This document shows, one piece after another, positions 6,894 through 8,432 of a stretch of 8,432 nt of DNA (positions within the stretch are counted from its first letter, which is position 1; each line of letters starts with the position of its first letter). Made by a program: the position numbers and the translations under genes. The stretch comes from Pseudomonadota bacterium (GTDB lineage: Bacteria > Pseudomonadota > Gammaproteobacteria > Acidiferrobacterales > Sulfurifustaceae), in contig CP070641.1 of assembly GCA_020354085.1 (NCBI GenBank), positions 290,368-298,799 on the forward strand. Direction: 5' to 3'. Under the pieces are notes generated by a model that had not been told where the DNA came from, made no database searches, and saw only the letters and a program-made list of their open reading frames with translations.

Positions 6894-6967
6894 CAAGCAG
6901 CATACGCCGCGCGACCGAGGACGCGAGAGGGACCGGGAAGTCCTGTCGCGTTTACTGAGGGCCGCGG

Positions 6968-6992
6968 CACAACGCCTCGGGAAGGCGTGGTG
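6968..6992 (+). terminator. Strong hairpin downstream of the dsrC-like operon
   Basis: CAC-A-ACGCCT (6968-6977) pairs with AGGCGT-G-GTG (6983-6992) across the loop CGGGA: nine base pairs with one internal mismatch. It lies 75 bases after the last small gene and would fold in its transcript. No U-tract follows; a run of seven Gs (7001-7007) comes shortly after. It may end or stabilise the operon mRNA, but it is not a canonical terminator. Confidence 0.4.
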
Positions 6993-7070
6993 TGGCCTGC
7001 GGGGGGGTTCCGACGCGTCTTCTCGCGCGAAAGGTTGGTTCCGACAGACTTTATTCTTCAGGAACAGCGC

Positions 7071-7086
7071 CGGCTGGTAGCAGCCG
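7071..7086 (-). terminator. Short hairpin immediately after the glmS stop
   Basis: CGGCTG (7071-7076) and CAGCCG (7081-7086) form a 6-bp stem with a four-base loop, starting two bases after the glmS stop codon on the minus strand. No U-run follows, so it is at best a weak terminator or 3'-end stabiliser for the glmS message. Confidence 0.3.
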
Positions 7087-7087
7087 A

Positions 7088-8432
<1,345 letters not shown>

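Overview
The window looks like a chromosomal segment from a GC-rich proteobacterium, probably a beta- or gammaproteobacterium. The evidence is a standard proteobacterial GlmS ending in DVDKPRNLAKSVTVE, a cspA-type cold shock gene, a DsrC/TusE-family protein and a very large cyclic glucan synthase. I cannot name the genus.

Layout. Positions 1-3796 (minus strand) are one uninterrupted reading frame of 1265 codons that runs off the left edge: the N-terminal part of a cyclic beta-1,2-glucan synthase (NdvB/Cgs). I translated this frame codon by codon and found no stop. It has no ATG near its beginning and probably starts at TTG. About 490 bases without a recognisable gene follow (3830-4318), holding an 11-bp perfect inverted repeat. 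On the plus strand come a soluble PDC/Cache-type sensor protein (4319-5317) and a cold shock protein with a leader of about 160 bases (5480-5683), closed by a clear hairpin terminator (5722-5749).

A probable small operon (6016-6893) sits behind a promoter-like region with an operator-like palindrome (5851-5871). It encodes a DsrC-family protein with no cysteine at all, an unrecognised 105-residue protein, and a 50-residue protein that looks like the truncated front of a longer family. All three have good ribosome binding sites and short spacers. At the right, glmS enters from the right edge on the minus strand and ends at 7088.

Working picture. The envelope genes (glucan synthase, GlmS) flank a plus-strand block of sensory, stress and small sulfur-relay-like genes. 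The parts most worth a second look are the cysteine-free DsrC homologue and its two small partners, the cytoplasmic PDC protein, the two palindromic elements, and a short sequence 22 bases past the glmS stop that resembles a Tn7-type transposon end at the classical Tn7 target position.
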